From positions 4,695,001 through 4,759,000 of the forward strand of contig NZ_CP011492.1 of NCBI RefSeq assembly GCF_001011035.1: a stretch of DNA of 64,000 bases, written 5' to 3'. Under the pieces are notes generated by a model. That model was not told where the DNA came from. It ran no database searches and saw nothing but the letters and a program-made list of their open reading frames with translations. Positions 41,079-49,183 of this stretch are shown here, in pieces (the first letter of the stretch is position 1; each line of letters opens with the position of its first letter). A program made the translations under genes and the position numbers. The stretch comes from Streptomyces sp. CNQ-509. Lineage in GTDB: Bacteria; Actinomycetota; Actinomycetes; Streptomycetales; Streptomycetaceae.

Positions 41079-42338
41079 GTGAAAGACCACCGCCGCCTCG
41101 GCCGCGAACTCGGCCTCTTCGGCACCGACCCCCTCATCGGCGCCGGACTCCCGTACTGGCTGCCCGCCGGCGCCGCCGTGCGGCAGGCGCTGGAGGAGTA
41201 CGTCGCCGACGTCGAGCACCGCGCCGGCTACCAGCGCGTCTACTCGCCCGTGCTCGGCAAGCGCGAGCTCTACGAGCTGTCGGGGCACTGGGAGCACTAC
41301 CGCGACGACATGTTCCCGCCCATGCGCCTCGGCGGCGGGCCCGACGGCTGCTCGGCCGGTGAGGAAGTCGTGCTCCGCCCCAGCCTCTGCCCCCACCACG
41401 CCCTCATCTACCGCTCCCGCGAGCGCAGCTACCGCGAACTCCCGCTGCGCATCGCCGAGCTGGGCGGCATGTACCGCGCCGAGCTGTCGGGCGTCCTCGG
41501 CGGCCTCACCCGCGTACGCGCCATCCAGCTCAACGACGCGCACGTCTTCTGCACCCTGGAGCAGGTCGCCGACGAGGCGCTGGCCGCGCTGCGGCTGATC
41601 CGCGAGGCGTACGCCGCGATGGGACTGGCCGCCGCCCGCTACCGGCTGTCGCTGCCGGGCCCGGGCGCGAAGTACGTGCGCGACCCCGGGCTGTGGCGGC
41701 GGGCGGGCGCGCTGCTGGAGCAGGCGCTCGCCGCGGCCGGGATCGACTACGAGGCCGAGGAGGGCGAGGCGGCGTTCTACGGGCCGAAGATCGACGTGCA
41801 GGTGCTGGACGCGGCCGGCCGCGAGGCGACCCTGTCCACCGTGCAGGTCGACTTCCACCAGCCGGCGCGCTTCGGCCTCGCGTACGTGGGCGCGGACGGC
41901 GGGCGGCACCGCCCGGTGATGGTGCACCGCTCGGTCGTCGGCAGCGCGGAGCGGGCGGTGGCGCAGCTCGTGGAGGTGCACCAGGGCGCGTTCCCGCCGT
42001 GGCTGGCGCCCGTGCAGGCGGTGGTGCTGCCGGTGGGTGAGGCGGAGGCGGCGCCCGCGGAGGCGCTGCTGCGGCGGTGCGTGGCGGCGGGGCTGCGGGC
42101 CGAGCTGGCGGGGCCCGAGCGGGGCACCCTGGGCGCGCGGGTACGGGGTGCGCGGCTGGCCCCGTACCAGGTGGTGGTCGGGGCCAGGGAGGCGGCCGGC
42201 GGGGCGGCGGCGCTGCGGCTGCGCGACGGGCGGCGGCCCGCGCCGCTGCCGGCGGCGGAGGCGGTGGCGCGGATGGCGGCGGCGGTGGCGGCGCGGCGCC
42301 CGGAGCTGTGGCCGGACGAGGGGGAGGCCCCCGCCTGA
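41079..42338 (+). CDS. threonyl-tRNA synthetase paralogue, no TGS or editing domain
   Basis: A 419-aa class II synthetase, versus about 640-660 aa for normal bacterial ThrRS. It starts at the catalytic domain: zinc ligands Cys104 (LCPHH), His155 (NDAHVFC) and His283 (MVHRSVVGS) are all present, as are Arg133, Asp153 and Tyr234. The position matching E. coli Gln381 is Leu151 (by alignment from memory). The C-terminal HGTP anticodon domain is diverged (GPERGTLG replaces RNEKIG-type). GTG 41079 follows GCGAGGAGC. It lacks proofreading against serine. A full ThrRS presumably lies elsewhere in the genome. Convergent with the PhyH gene, with no gap. Possibly a stress, secondary or resistance enzyme. 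Confidence 0.85.
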   Translation: MKDHRRLGRELGLFGTDPLIGAGLPYWLPAGAAVRQALEEYVADVEHRAGYQRVYSPVLGKRELYELSGHWEHYRDDMFPPMRLGGGPDGCSAGEEVVLRPSLCPHHALIYRSRERSYRELPLRIAELGGMYRAELSGVLGGLTRVRAIQLNDAHVFCTLEQVADEALAALRLIREAYAAMGLAAARYRLSLPGPGAKYVRDPGLWRRAGALLEQALAAAGIDYEAEEGEAAFYGPKIDVQVLDAAGREATLSTVQVDFHQPARFGLAYVGADGGRHRPVMVHRSVVGSAERAVAQLVEVHQGAFPPWLAPVQAVVLPVGEAEAAPAEALLRRCVAAGLRAELAGPERGTLGARVRGARLAPYQVVVGAREAAGGAAALRLRDGRRPAPLPAAEAVARMAAAVAARRPELWPDEGEAPA

Positions 42339-43130
42339 TCAGAGCCCGTCGAGGTCGTGCCAGTGCTCCTGCCAGCGCCAGTCGATGGGCTCGTCGGCGC
42401 GCTGGTAGCGGATGTCGGTCGACAGCCGGTACGTGGCCGCGGTGTTGTCCAGCGAGGCGTGCACCATGTGCGCCGAGTGGACGACCATGTCACCGGCCGC
42501 GTAGTCGGCGAGGAGCCAGCGCGCGTCGTACTCCTCCGCCAGCGCCGGCAGGTCCGCGGTGATCGAGGCGGCCGGGCGCTTCAGCGTGCCCGCCGCCTCG
42601 GCCGCGAGGACCCGTACGTGACTGCGCTCCAGATACACGAGCCCGCCCAGCTCCACCGGGCAGTCGCCGAGCGGGATCCAGGAGCTGAGCACCCGGTCCG
42701 TACCCTCGCGGAGATAGACGAGGTCGTAGTGCGCCTGCGTGGCGGTACCGACGCCGGCCTCGCCGGGGCGGGTGTGGCGCAGGATCTTCCGCCGGTGCAG
42801 GAAGGTCTCACCGCCGAGGAACCAGGCATACCAGTCCCGCACCGCGGGCTGCGCGCAGAAGTCCGCGTACTCGGCCCCCGGCACGACCCGGCCGAAGAGC
42901 GCGGCACGCTGGTCGCCGCGGGGCAGCTCCGGGTCCACGTGCGCGAAGTAGAAGCGCCGGAACTCCCGTACGCCGCCGGGGTCGAGCACCCCCCGCAGCC
43001 ACAGATAGCCTTCCCGCCGCAGCCGCGCCCACAGCGCCTCGCGGTCGTCCCGCTCGGCGTCCGGCACGGGCCGCAGCTCGCCGAGACGGCGCGGTGACTC
43101 GTCCAGGACGTAGCCGTTGGAGGTGACCAT
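42339..43130 (-). CDS. phytanoyl-CoA dioxygenase-like Fe(II)/2-oxoglutarate enzyme
   Basis: A 263-aa member of the PhyH oxygenase family. The facial triad is His-x-Asp in AHYD (near residue 138) and a distal His in VHSAHMVHASLD, with the 2-oxoglutarate Arg in TYRLSTDIRY. Members hydroxylate or halogenate small molecules and appear in natural-product pathways. ATG 43130 starts MVTSNGYV. It is last in a minus-strand group with the ABM and cupin genes, and its stop adjoins the convergent thrS-like stop. The substrate is unknown. Confidence 0.85.
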   Translation of the reverse strand: MVTSNGYVLDESPRRLGELRPVPDAERDDREALWARLRREGYLWLRGVLDPGGVREFRRFYFAHVDPELPRGDQRAALFGRVVPGAEYADFCAQPAVRDWYAWFLGGETFLHRRKILRHTRPGEAGVGTATQAHYDLVYLREGTDRVLSSWIPLGDCPVELGGLVYLERSHVRVLAAEAAGTLKRPAASITADLPALAEEYDARWLLADYAAGDMVVHSAHMVHASLDNTAATYRLSTDIRYQRADEPIDWRWQEHWHDLDGL

Positions 43131-43223
43131 GGCCCCAGGATGACCGCGGAGGCCCGTCCGGGACCAGTGGGCGGTCCCGCCCGGCGGGCGCGCCGTCAGG
43201 TCCGGTGCCTGCGTGTGCCCTCG

Positions 43224-43517
43224 TCAGGAACGGTCGTCGACGACGTCCAGGTCGACGAACCTGGGCTCGGAGGTGCACAGCTCGCGGAACTGCGCCGCGA
43301 CGCGCTGTGTTTCCGGCAGGTCGTTGTTGACCATTGCCTGCTCATAGGACGGGAATTCGACGATGTCCACGAAATGCCGGCTGCTTTCCCGGTCACGTCC
43401 GTGGATTTCCCGCGACATCGTGCGCTTTCCCTCGGTGGCCGTCATCCATTCGTCCATGGCACGGCCCAGTTCCTCGGGGTGGTCGGATTCGTACTCGATG
43501 AGCTGCACGAACGTCAT
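43224..43517 (-). CDS. antibiotic biosynthesis monooxygenase-like (ABM) protein
   Basis: A 97-aa dimeric alpha/beta-barrel (ferredoxin-like) protein: FVQLIEYESDHPEELGRAMD followed by RHFVDIVEFPSYEQAMVNND, and VDLDVVDD at the end. ABM and similar proteins act as cofactor-free oxygenases or small-molecule binders. ATG 43517 lies 5 nt after the cupin stop and has GAAGGGAAG upstream, so it is coupled to it. The PhyH gene follows after 93 nt. Function is inferred only from family. Confidence 0.75.
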   Translation of the reverse strand: MTFVQLIEYESDHPEELGRAMDEWMTATEGKRTMSREIHGRDRESSRHFVDIVEFPSYEQAMVNNDLPETQRVAAQFRELCTSEPRFVDLDVVDDRS

Positions 43518-43522
43518 CGTTC

Positions 43523-43882
43523 TCAGCTTCCCTTCGCGTACTCGGTCGCCATGGCGCCGGCGAAATCGTAGAGGACGACCTGTTCGTCACCCACGACCCA
43601 GGCGTCGTGGCCCGGCGGGCAGACGAAGACGTCGCCGGCCTGCACTTCGGATTCCTGGCCGCTGTCCATGAGGATGTGCATGCGGCCCTGAACGACGTAA
43701 CCGTTGTGGTGCACCATGCAGGTTTCGGTACCCGCCAGGGGTTTGACCGACTCCGTCCAGCGCCAGCCGGGCTCGAAAGTCGCGACCGCGAAATCCAGGC
43801 CGGTCATGTGCACCGCTTCGAGGTGACCGCGCGGGAAGTCGCGTCGTTCGTCCGGCTTCTCGATGGTCTTCACTTCCAGCAT
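43523..43882 (-). CDS. cupin-domain protein, RBS-sequestered start
   Basis: A 119-aa single cupin: VHMTGLDFAVATFEPGWRWT and ETCMVHHNGYVVQGRMHILM form the first motif, while VFVCPPGHDAWVVGDEQVVL holds the second with the late His. ATG 43882 has the site GGGAGG, which sits inside one arm of a 14-bp inverted repeat (43883-43896 with 43943-43956). It heads a three-gene group with ABM and PhyH. The ligand is unknown; the leader structure suggests conditional translation. Confidence 0.82.
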   Translation of the reverse strand: MLEVKTIEKPDERRDFPRGHLEAVHMTGLDFAVATFEPGWRWTESVKPLAGTETCMVHHNGYVVQGRMHILMDSGQESEVQAGDVFVCPPGHDAWVVGDEQVVLYDFAGAMATEYAKGS

Positions 43883-43956
43883 CGCGATACCTCCCTTCTT
43901 GCCCTTCCAGTGTGCGCTTCGCGCGCCGAGGGCGGCAACCAGAGGGAGGTATCGCG
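43883..43956 (-). promoter_or_regulatory. inverted repeat hiding the cupin ribosome-binding site
   Basis: On the minus-strand RNA CGCGATACCTCCCT (43956-43943) is followed after 46 nt by AGGGAGGTATCGCG (43896-43883) and the AUG. The 14-bp stem is perfect and covers the GGGAGG site. It may be a riboswitch-like, thermosensor-like or coupled-translation element: a ribosome from ccsB stops only 10 bp before it. Confidence 0.6.
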
Positions 43957-43965
43957 GGAGAGGCC

Positions 43966-45063
43966 CTAGACGCCGGAGTACGAGTGCAGACCGTCGACGA
44001 ACATGTTCACGCCGTAGTAATTGAAGAGGAAGCAGAGGAACGCGACGATCGCCAGGTACGCGGCCTTGCGGCCCTTCCACCCGGCCGTCGCCCGGGCGTG
44101 CAGGTAACAGGCGTACGCGACCCACGTGATGAACGACCAGACCTCCTTGGGGTCCCAGCCCCAGTAGCGGCCCCAGGCGCTCTCGGCCCAGATCGCGCCC
44201 GCGACGATGGTGAAGGTCCAGAACGGGAAGACCGCCGCGTTCACCCGGTACGCGAACTTGTCCAGCGACGCCGCGGCCGGCATCCGGCTCAGCACCGAGC
44301 GTGCGAACGAACCGGGCTGCGGGCCCTTCGGGTCCGCGAGCTTCGCCTCGTAGCGGTCCCGGAAGAGGTAGAGGACCGTCGCGACCATGCCGAGGTAGAA
44401 CAGCGCCCCGCAGGCGATGGCGAGCGAGACGTGGATCCACAGCCAGTACGAGTCGAGCGCCGGCACCAACTGGTCGCTGTCGGTGTAGAGCACCGACACC
44501 GCCAGGCCGAGGTCGAGCAGGACCGTGGTGACCAGCGGCAGGCCCATCCAGCGGATGTTCTTGCGGGCCGCCAGGAAGCCGAGGTACGCGGCCACCGCGA
44601 CCATGGAGAAGGTCGTGGAGAACTCGTACATGTTGCCCCACGGCGCCCGCTGCACCGACAGGGCGCGCGTCAGCACCCCGGCGGCGTGCAGCGCGAAGGC
44701 CAGCACCGTGAGGGAGATCGCCACGCGGCCGTAGACGTCGCCCTGCTCGTCGCCGCCCGCGGCCCCGGGGCCGTCCGGCACGGCCGGGACGCCGGAGGCG
44801 CCGCGGGTGACGACCTTCGGGCGCTCCAGCACGGCGGTGCCGCCGCCGCGCTTCTTGACCGTGACGGTCACGGCGGGCGCGTCCGCGCCGGCCGCCTGCC
44901 GCGGGGTGAGCGCGGCGGCGGTCGTGGCCACGCGGCTACGGCTGCCGAAGACCCACTCCCCGACATGCGCGAAGAAGGCGAGGGCGTAGACGGCCATCGC
45001 CGAGTAGATGAGGACGTTGCTGATGTCCGCCAGGTTCTGGTCCGTCGCGGCAGCGATGTTCAC
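43966..45063 (-). CDS. ccsB: c-type cytochrome biogenesis protein CcsB (ResC/CcsA-type)
   Basis: A 365-aa integral membrane protein of the System II heme delivery and ligation complex. The tryptophan-rich WWD motif is ESAWGRYWGWDPKEVWSFIT, and histidines flank it (LHAAGVLTRAL, HVSLAIA, YLHARAT) as heme ligands. There is an N-terminal span, then a Gly/Ala-rich cytosolic loop (residues 45-105) of unusual length, then eight or so spans. GTG 45063 overlaps the resB stop by GTGA, so the two are translated together. It joins heme to the CXXCH of apocytochrome c on the outer face of the membrane. Confidence 0.92.
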   Translation of the reverse strand: MNIAAATDQNLADISNVLIYSAMAVYALAFFAHVGEWVFGSRSRVATTAAALTPRQAAGADAPAVTVTVKKRGGGTAVLERPKVVTRGASGVPAVPDGPGAAGGDEQGDVYGRVAISLTVLAFALHAAGVLTRALSVQRAPWGNMYEFSTTFSMVAVAAYLGFLAARKNIRWMGLPLVTTVLLDLGLAVSVLYTDSDQLVPALDSYWLWIHVSLAIACGALFYLGMVATVLYLFRDRYEAKLADPKGPQPGSFARSVLSRMPAAASLDKFAYRVNAAVFPFWTFTIVAGAIWAESAWGRYWGWDPKEVWSFITWVAYACYLHARATAGWKGRKAAYLAIVAFLCFLFNYYGVNMFVDGLHSYSGV

Positions 45064-46925
45064 GCGCGCGCTCCTTCATCGGGCTTGGCTTCGGGCCCTT
45101 CGGGCTCGTCGGGTTCGTCTGACTCGGGCTCTTCTGTCGTGGCTGCGGGCTCGGCTCCGGACTCTACGGACTTCCCACCCGCCGCCGCGGACGGACCCCC
45201 GGCCGTGCCGGACTTGTCCCCGGCCGCCGCGGCATCGGTGTCGTCGCTCTCCTCGGCGTCGGCGTCGTCCGCAGTGGCCACCGCCGGTGCCCCGTCCGTC
45301 TGCAGCGCCACCGCCAGGTCCGCCAGCTCCTCCGGCAGCCGCGCGCTCTCGCTGCGCCCGAGACCCGCCATCTCCACGACCGTACGGCCGTCCGCCCCCG
45401 GCGCCGTACGCACCCACACGCGCCGGCGCTGGATGAACAGCGACCCGGCGAGGCCGACGATCGCGAGGACGGACCCGCCCAGCGCCCAGTAGTTGCCGGG
45501 CTGCTGGGAGACCTGGAAGCTGGCCCACCGCTCCAGCCGCTCGAACGTCAGCGACCCCGCCCCGTTCGGCAGCGTGAACGTGTCGCCGGGCCGCAGCGAC
45601 TTCCGCAGCGGCTCGCCGTTCTTCTGCTTGAACTGCTTCAGCCGCTCGGTGTCGAGCTGGTACACGTTCTGCGGCACGCCGGAGTCCACGCCGAGGTCGC
45701 CGCGGTAGGCGTTGAGGAAGAGCGCGGGGTACTCGGGTCCCGGGAACTGCGAGACCATCCCGTCCTTGCTGTAGCCGCCGAACGTCGGGGTGAAGAACCC
45801 CTGGAAGGCGATCTGCGTCTTCTCGCCGTTCTCGTCCCGGTAGTCCGGCACCTTGATCGCGCCGGTGGAGGTGTGGTTGCCGTCCTGCGGCAGGAACGCG
45901 ACCGGGCCGCTGAACGCCACGTCGCCCTGGCCGTCGCGGACCGTGACGACGGGCGCGTAGCCGTGACCGATGAGGAAGATCTTGGTGTCGTCGATCTGGA
46001 GCGGGTGGTTGACCTCGACGCGGGCCTTGTGCTGCTCGCCCGCCGCGCCCTTCCACCAGGTGAGATCGGCGTAGAACTCGCGCGCCGTGCCGCGCTGCGG
46101 CCCGTCCTTCTCGAACGTCGCCGTGAAGTCGTCCAGCGTGAAGCCGAACGAGTCGAGGTCGGCGCCGAACGCGGAGTCCTGGAAGTCGTCGTACTGCGTG
46201 AGGGTGTTGGCGAAGCCGTCGCCCTTGACGATCAGCTTGCCGCCCTCGACGCGCAGCAGGTTCCCGACGGCGAAGGCGACGAGGAGGACGAAGAGCGCGA
46301 TGTGGAACAGCAGGTTGCCGGCCTCGCGCAGATAGCCCTTCTCGGCGGAGATCGCGCCCTCGTCGCCGGCCGGCGCCACGGCGTAGCGGAACCGGCGCCG
46401 CCGCAGGATCCGCTCCGCGGCCGCGCGCACCTCGGCCTCGTCGGCCTCGGTCTCCCACGTCGTGTACGCGGGCAGCCGGGTCAGGTTCCGCGGGGCGCGC
46501 GGCGGGCGGGCGCGGAGCTGGCCGACGAACTGCCAGGAGCGCGGGATGATGCAGCCGGCGAGCGAGACGAAGAGCAGGATGTAGATCGCCGAGAACCACA
46601 CCGAGCTGTAGACGTCGAAGAGCTGAAGCTTGTCGTAGAGCGGGCCCAGCGTCTCGTGCCGCTCGCGGAACTGGCCGACCGCGATCTCGTCGACCGAATT
46701 CTGCGGGATGAGCGAGCCGGGGATGGCACCCAGCGAGAGCAGGAACAGCAGTATCAGCGCCACCCGCATCGAGGTGAGCTGCCGCCAGAACCAGCGCGCC
46801 CACGCCACCAGCTCGCGCCCGAACGAGCCGCCCTGCGGCACCGGGCTCTGCGGCGAGTCGTCGACCGGTGCCGTGGACAACTGGGACGCGGCGGCGGTCA
46901 GTTCGCGCTCGTCGGTCGTGGTCAT
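45060..46925 (-). CDS. resB: ResB-like cytochrome c biogenesis protein
   Basis: A 621-aa membrane protein, the ResB/Ccs1 partner of CcsB. Four spans are visible (MRVALILLFLLSLGAIPGSL, FSAIYILLFVSLAGCI, NLLFHIALFVLLVAFAVGNL, and LGGSVLAIVGLAGSLFI), with a long extracellular domain between the third and fourth (starting VEGGKLIVKGDGFANTL). The last 110 residues are an acidic Ala/Glu/Ser/Pro-rich tail (DADAEESDDTDAAAAGD) not typical of the family and likely disordered. ATG 46925 starts MTTTDERELT. It is 3 nt from the ccdA stop, in one operon. Confidence 0.93.
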   Translation of the reverse strand: MTTTDERELTAAASQLSTAPVDDSPQSPVPQGGSFGRELVAWARWFWRQLTSMRVALILLFLLSLGAIPGSLIPQNSVDEIAVGQFRERHETLGPLYDKLQLFDVYSSVWFSAIYILLFVSLAGCIIPRSWQFVGQLRARPPRAPRNLTRLPAYTTWETEADEAEVRAAAERILRRRRFRYAVAPAGDEGAISAEKGYLREAGNLLFHIALFVLLVAFAVGNLLRVEGGKLIVKGDGFANTLTQYDDFQDSAFGADLDSFGFTLDDFTATFEKDGPQRGTAREFYADLTWWKGAAGEQHKARVEVNHPLQIDDTKIFLIGHGYAPVVTVRDGQGDVAFSGPVAFLPQDGNHTSTGAIKVPDYRDENGEKTQIAFQGFFTPTFGGYSKDGMVSQFPGPEYPALFLNAYRGDLGVDSGVPQNVYQLDTERLKQFKQKNGEPLRKSLRPGDTFTLPNGAGSLTFERLERWASFQVSQQPGNYWALGGSVLAIVGLAGSLFIQRRRVWVRTAPGADGRTVVEMAGLGRSESARLPEELADLAVALQTDGAPAVATADDADAEESDDTDAAAAGDKSGTAGGPSAAAGGKSVESGAEPAATTEEPESDEPDEPEGPEAKPDEGARA

Positions 46926-46928
46926 GGC

Positions 46929-47684
46929 TCAGATCCCCACCGTGTAGTTCGACGTCCAGACCTGCATCTCGTTGATGATGCGGTCCCAGGCGCCCGTGAG
47001 CAGCAGGATGCCGGTCACGACGAGCATGCCGCCGCCGATTCGCATGACCCACACGTAGTGCCGCTTCACCCAGGCGAACGCCCCGAGCGCCCGCCGGAAG
47101 GCGATGGCGGCGACGATGAACGGCAGCCCCAGGCCCAGGCAGTACGCGACCGTGAGCAGCGCGCCGCGGCCGGCGCTCGCCTCGTTCGTGGAGAGCGCGA
47201 GCACCGAGATCAGCGTCGGGCCGATGCACGGCGTCCAGCCGATGCCGAAGACCATGCCGAGCATCGGCGCCCCGGCGAGACCCACCGCGGGCCGCTTGTG
47301 GATCCGGAACTCCCGCTGCGTGAACCCGCCGAGGGTGCGGCCCAGTATCCCCATGAACATCAGCCCGAGCACTATCGTCAGCGCGCCGACGACCTTGGAG
47401 ATCGTCTCCCGGTGCTCCAGCAGGTTGTTGCCGACGCCGCCGAAGAACGCGCCCGTCGAGACGAAGACCGCGGTGAAGCCGAGGACGAAGAGGCCGGCGC
47501 CGGCGGCCATCCGGCCGCGGCGGGCGTTCTCCAGGTCGGTGCCGCTGACCCCGGTGACGTAGCTGAGATAGCCGGGCACGAGCGGCAGCACGCACGGGGA
47601 GAAGAAGGACACCAGGCCGCCGAGCACCGCCACCGGCAGGGCCAGCAGCAGGGCCCCGGTCAGCACGGTCTGGTTCGGCTCCAT
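46929..47684 (-). CDS. ccdA: CcdA thiol-disulfide electron transporter
   Basis: A 251-aa six-span membrane protein of the CcdA/DsbD-beta family. It has the VSFFSPCVLPLVPGYLSYV and IGWTPCIGPTLISVLALS segments, each with the redox-active Cys and Pro-rich turn, in symmetric halves. CcdA moves electrons from cytosolic thioredoxin to ResA so that the CXXCH of apocytochrome c is kept reduced. ATG 47684 starts MEPNQTVL. It sits 9 nt below resA and 3 nt above resB in a compact operon. Confidence 0.95.
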   Translation of the reverse strand: MEPNQTVLTGALLLALPVAVLGGLVSFFSPCVLPLVPGYLSYVTGVSGTDLENARRGRMAAGAGLFVLGFTAVFVSTGAFFGGVGNNLLEHRETISKVVGALTIVLGLMFMGILGRTLGGFTQREFRIHKRPAVGLAGAPMLGMVFGIGWTPCIGPTLISVLALSTNEASAGRGALLTVAYCLGLGLPFIVAAIAFRRALGAFAWVKRHYVWVMRIGGGMLVVTGILLLTGAWDRIINEMQVWTSNYTVGI

Positions 47685-47693
47685 GGCGTTACG

Positions 47694-48293
47694 TCACTTC
47701 TCCTCGATGACCGGTTCCAGCGCCTTGCGCAGCTCCTTCTCGGAGAGCGGCTTGAGGGCCCGTACGGCGATCTTCCCCTCGCGGTCGAGGATGAGCGTGG
47801 AGGGGATCGCCTGCGGCGAGAGGCTGTTCTCGGGGAACTTCAGGATCAGCTTCCCCGACGGGTCGTACAGGCTCGGGTACTCGATCTTGAAGGAGCGGTC
47901 GAACGCCTGGGCGTTGGCCACGTCGAGGTCGCGGGTGTTGATGCCGATGAACTGCACGCCGCGGTCGGCGGTGTCCTCCGAGACCTTGCGCAGGTTCGGT
48001 GCCTCGGCGCGGCAGGGGGCGCACCAGGAGCCCCACACGTTGAGGACGACGACCTTGCCCCGGTAGTCGGCGAGCGCGAGCTGCCCGCCGTCGGTGGTCT
48101 CGCCGGAGATGTCCGGCGCGGCGAGGCGGTCGCTCGCCTTGACCACGGTGAGCTGGCCGGTGCCGCTGACGAACTGGGTGTTGCCACCGGACGACGTCGC
48201 GTCCTCGCCGCACGCGGTCAGCGCCAGCGCGCCGGCGACGGCCGCGGCGGCGGCCGCGAGGGTCCGGCGGTGGAGCCTCCTCGCAGAAATCAT
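47694..48293 (-). CDS. resA: ResA-like thioredoxin-fold lipoprotein
   Basis: A 199-aa exported thioredoxin-like protein. A signal sequence with lipobox LTAC (Cys28) tethers it to the membrane outside. The active site is WGSWCAPCRAEAPN (Cys91, Cys94), with cis-Pro in AIPSTLIL. ResA reduces the apocytochrome c disulphide using electrons from CcdA. ATG 48293 starts MISARRLHRR. The 170-nt gap upstream holds the operon promoter; no clear -10 was found. Confidence 0.93.
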   Translation of the reverse strand: MISARRLHRRTLAAAAAAVAGALALTACGEDATSSGGNTQFVSGTGQLTVVKASDRLAAPDISGETTDGGQLALADYRGKVVVLNVWGSWCAPCRAEAPNLRKVSEDTADRGVQFIGINTRDLDVANAQAFDRSFKIEYPSLYDPSGKLILKFPENSLSPQAIPSTLILDREGKIAVRALKPLSEKELRKALEPVIEEK

Positions 48294-48463
48294 GTGAAAA
48301 GTTTCGCATGGCCCGGAGAGGGATCTTCTCCACCCCCCTTTAGCGCCGCGCGGCGGAACGGAGGGGCTGCTCAGGGGTCCGCCGGCCGTGGGTCCGCCGG
48401 GCGGCGGGCTGGCCGGGCGGGGGTCCGCTGGGTCGCGTACGGGCCGGGGCGACCGCCCGCGCG

Positions 48464-49183
48464 CTACGCCCGCGGGGCGTTGGCCGCCGCGCCGCGGATG
48501 GCCCCCCGGCCGAACTTGCGCTGCGCACCCGCGAGGAGGTGCGGCGGCACGAGGTCGCGGGCGGGCTCGCTGTAGCCGACGGAGACGATGTCGTCGCCGT
48601 CGAAGGTGAACGTCGTCAGGGACGCGAGCGTGCACTGCCGCGAGCGGGGGTCGTGCCAGAGCCGCCGGCCCTCCGCGAAGCTGCGCAGGATCCAGATGGG
48701 CAGTTGGTGGCTGACGCAGACGGCCTCGTGGCCGCGGGCGGCCTCGCGGGCGGACTGCAGCGCGCCCGTCATCCGGACGACCTGCTCGATGTACGGCTCG
48801 CCCCAGGAGGGGCGGAAGGGGTTGGTGAAGTACTTCCAGTTCGCCGGCTTGCGCAGCGCGCCGTCGCCGACGCCGAACGCCTTGCCCTCGAAGACGTTGG
48901 CCGCCTCGATGAGCCGGTCGTCGGTGGCGACCTCCAGGCCGTGCGCCTTCGCGACGGGCGCGGCGGTCTCCTGCGCCCGCTCCAGCGGGGAGGCGACGAC
49001 GTACCGCACGTCGCGTGCGGAGAGGTGCTCGCCCACGCGCTCGGCCATCCGCCGGCCCAGGTCGGAGAGGTGGTAGCCGGGATTGCGGCCGTAGAGGACG
49101 CCGTCCGGGTTGTGGACCTCACCGTGGCGTACGACGTGCACGACGGTGAGATTCTCTTCATCTTTACCGCGCATGTCAGCCAT
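48464..49183 (-). CDS. histidine phosphatase family protein (PGAM-like)
   Basis: A 239-aa phosphatase of the phosphoglycerate mutase clan: [15 protein letters not shown] (catalytic RHG), [18 protein letters not shown], and [13 protein letters not shown] with the second His. Acts probably on a small phosphorylated metabolite; the sequence does not tell which. ATG 49183 overlaps the hemL stop by 8 bp; ATG 49174 is an alternative that does not. It lies between hemL and resA on the same strand and may be cotranscribed with hemL, as in other streptomycetes. Confidence 0.87.
   Translation of the reverse strand: MADMRGKDEENLTVVHVVRHGEVHNPDGVLYGRNPGYHLSDLGRRMAERVGEHLSARDVRYVVASPLERAQETAAPVAKAHGLEVATDDRLIEAANVFEGKAFGVGDGALRKPANWKYFTNPFRPSWGEPYIEQVVRMTGALQSAREAARGHEAVCVSHQLPIWILRSFAEGRRLWHDPRSRQCTLASLTTFTFDGDDIVSVGYSEPARDLVPPHLLAGAQRKFGRGAIRGAAANAPRA

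Noticed and set aside
40927-43882. A borrelidin- or obafluorin-like biosynthetic cluster around the ThrRS paralogue
   Set aside because: No polyketide synthase, NRPS or beta-lactone genes are nearby; resistance role remains only a possibility.
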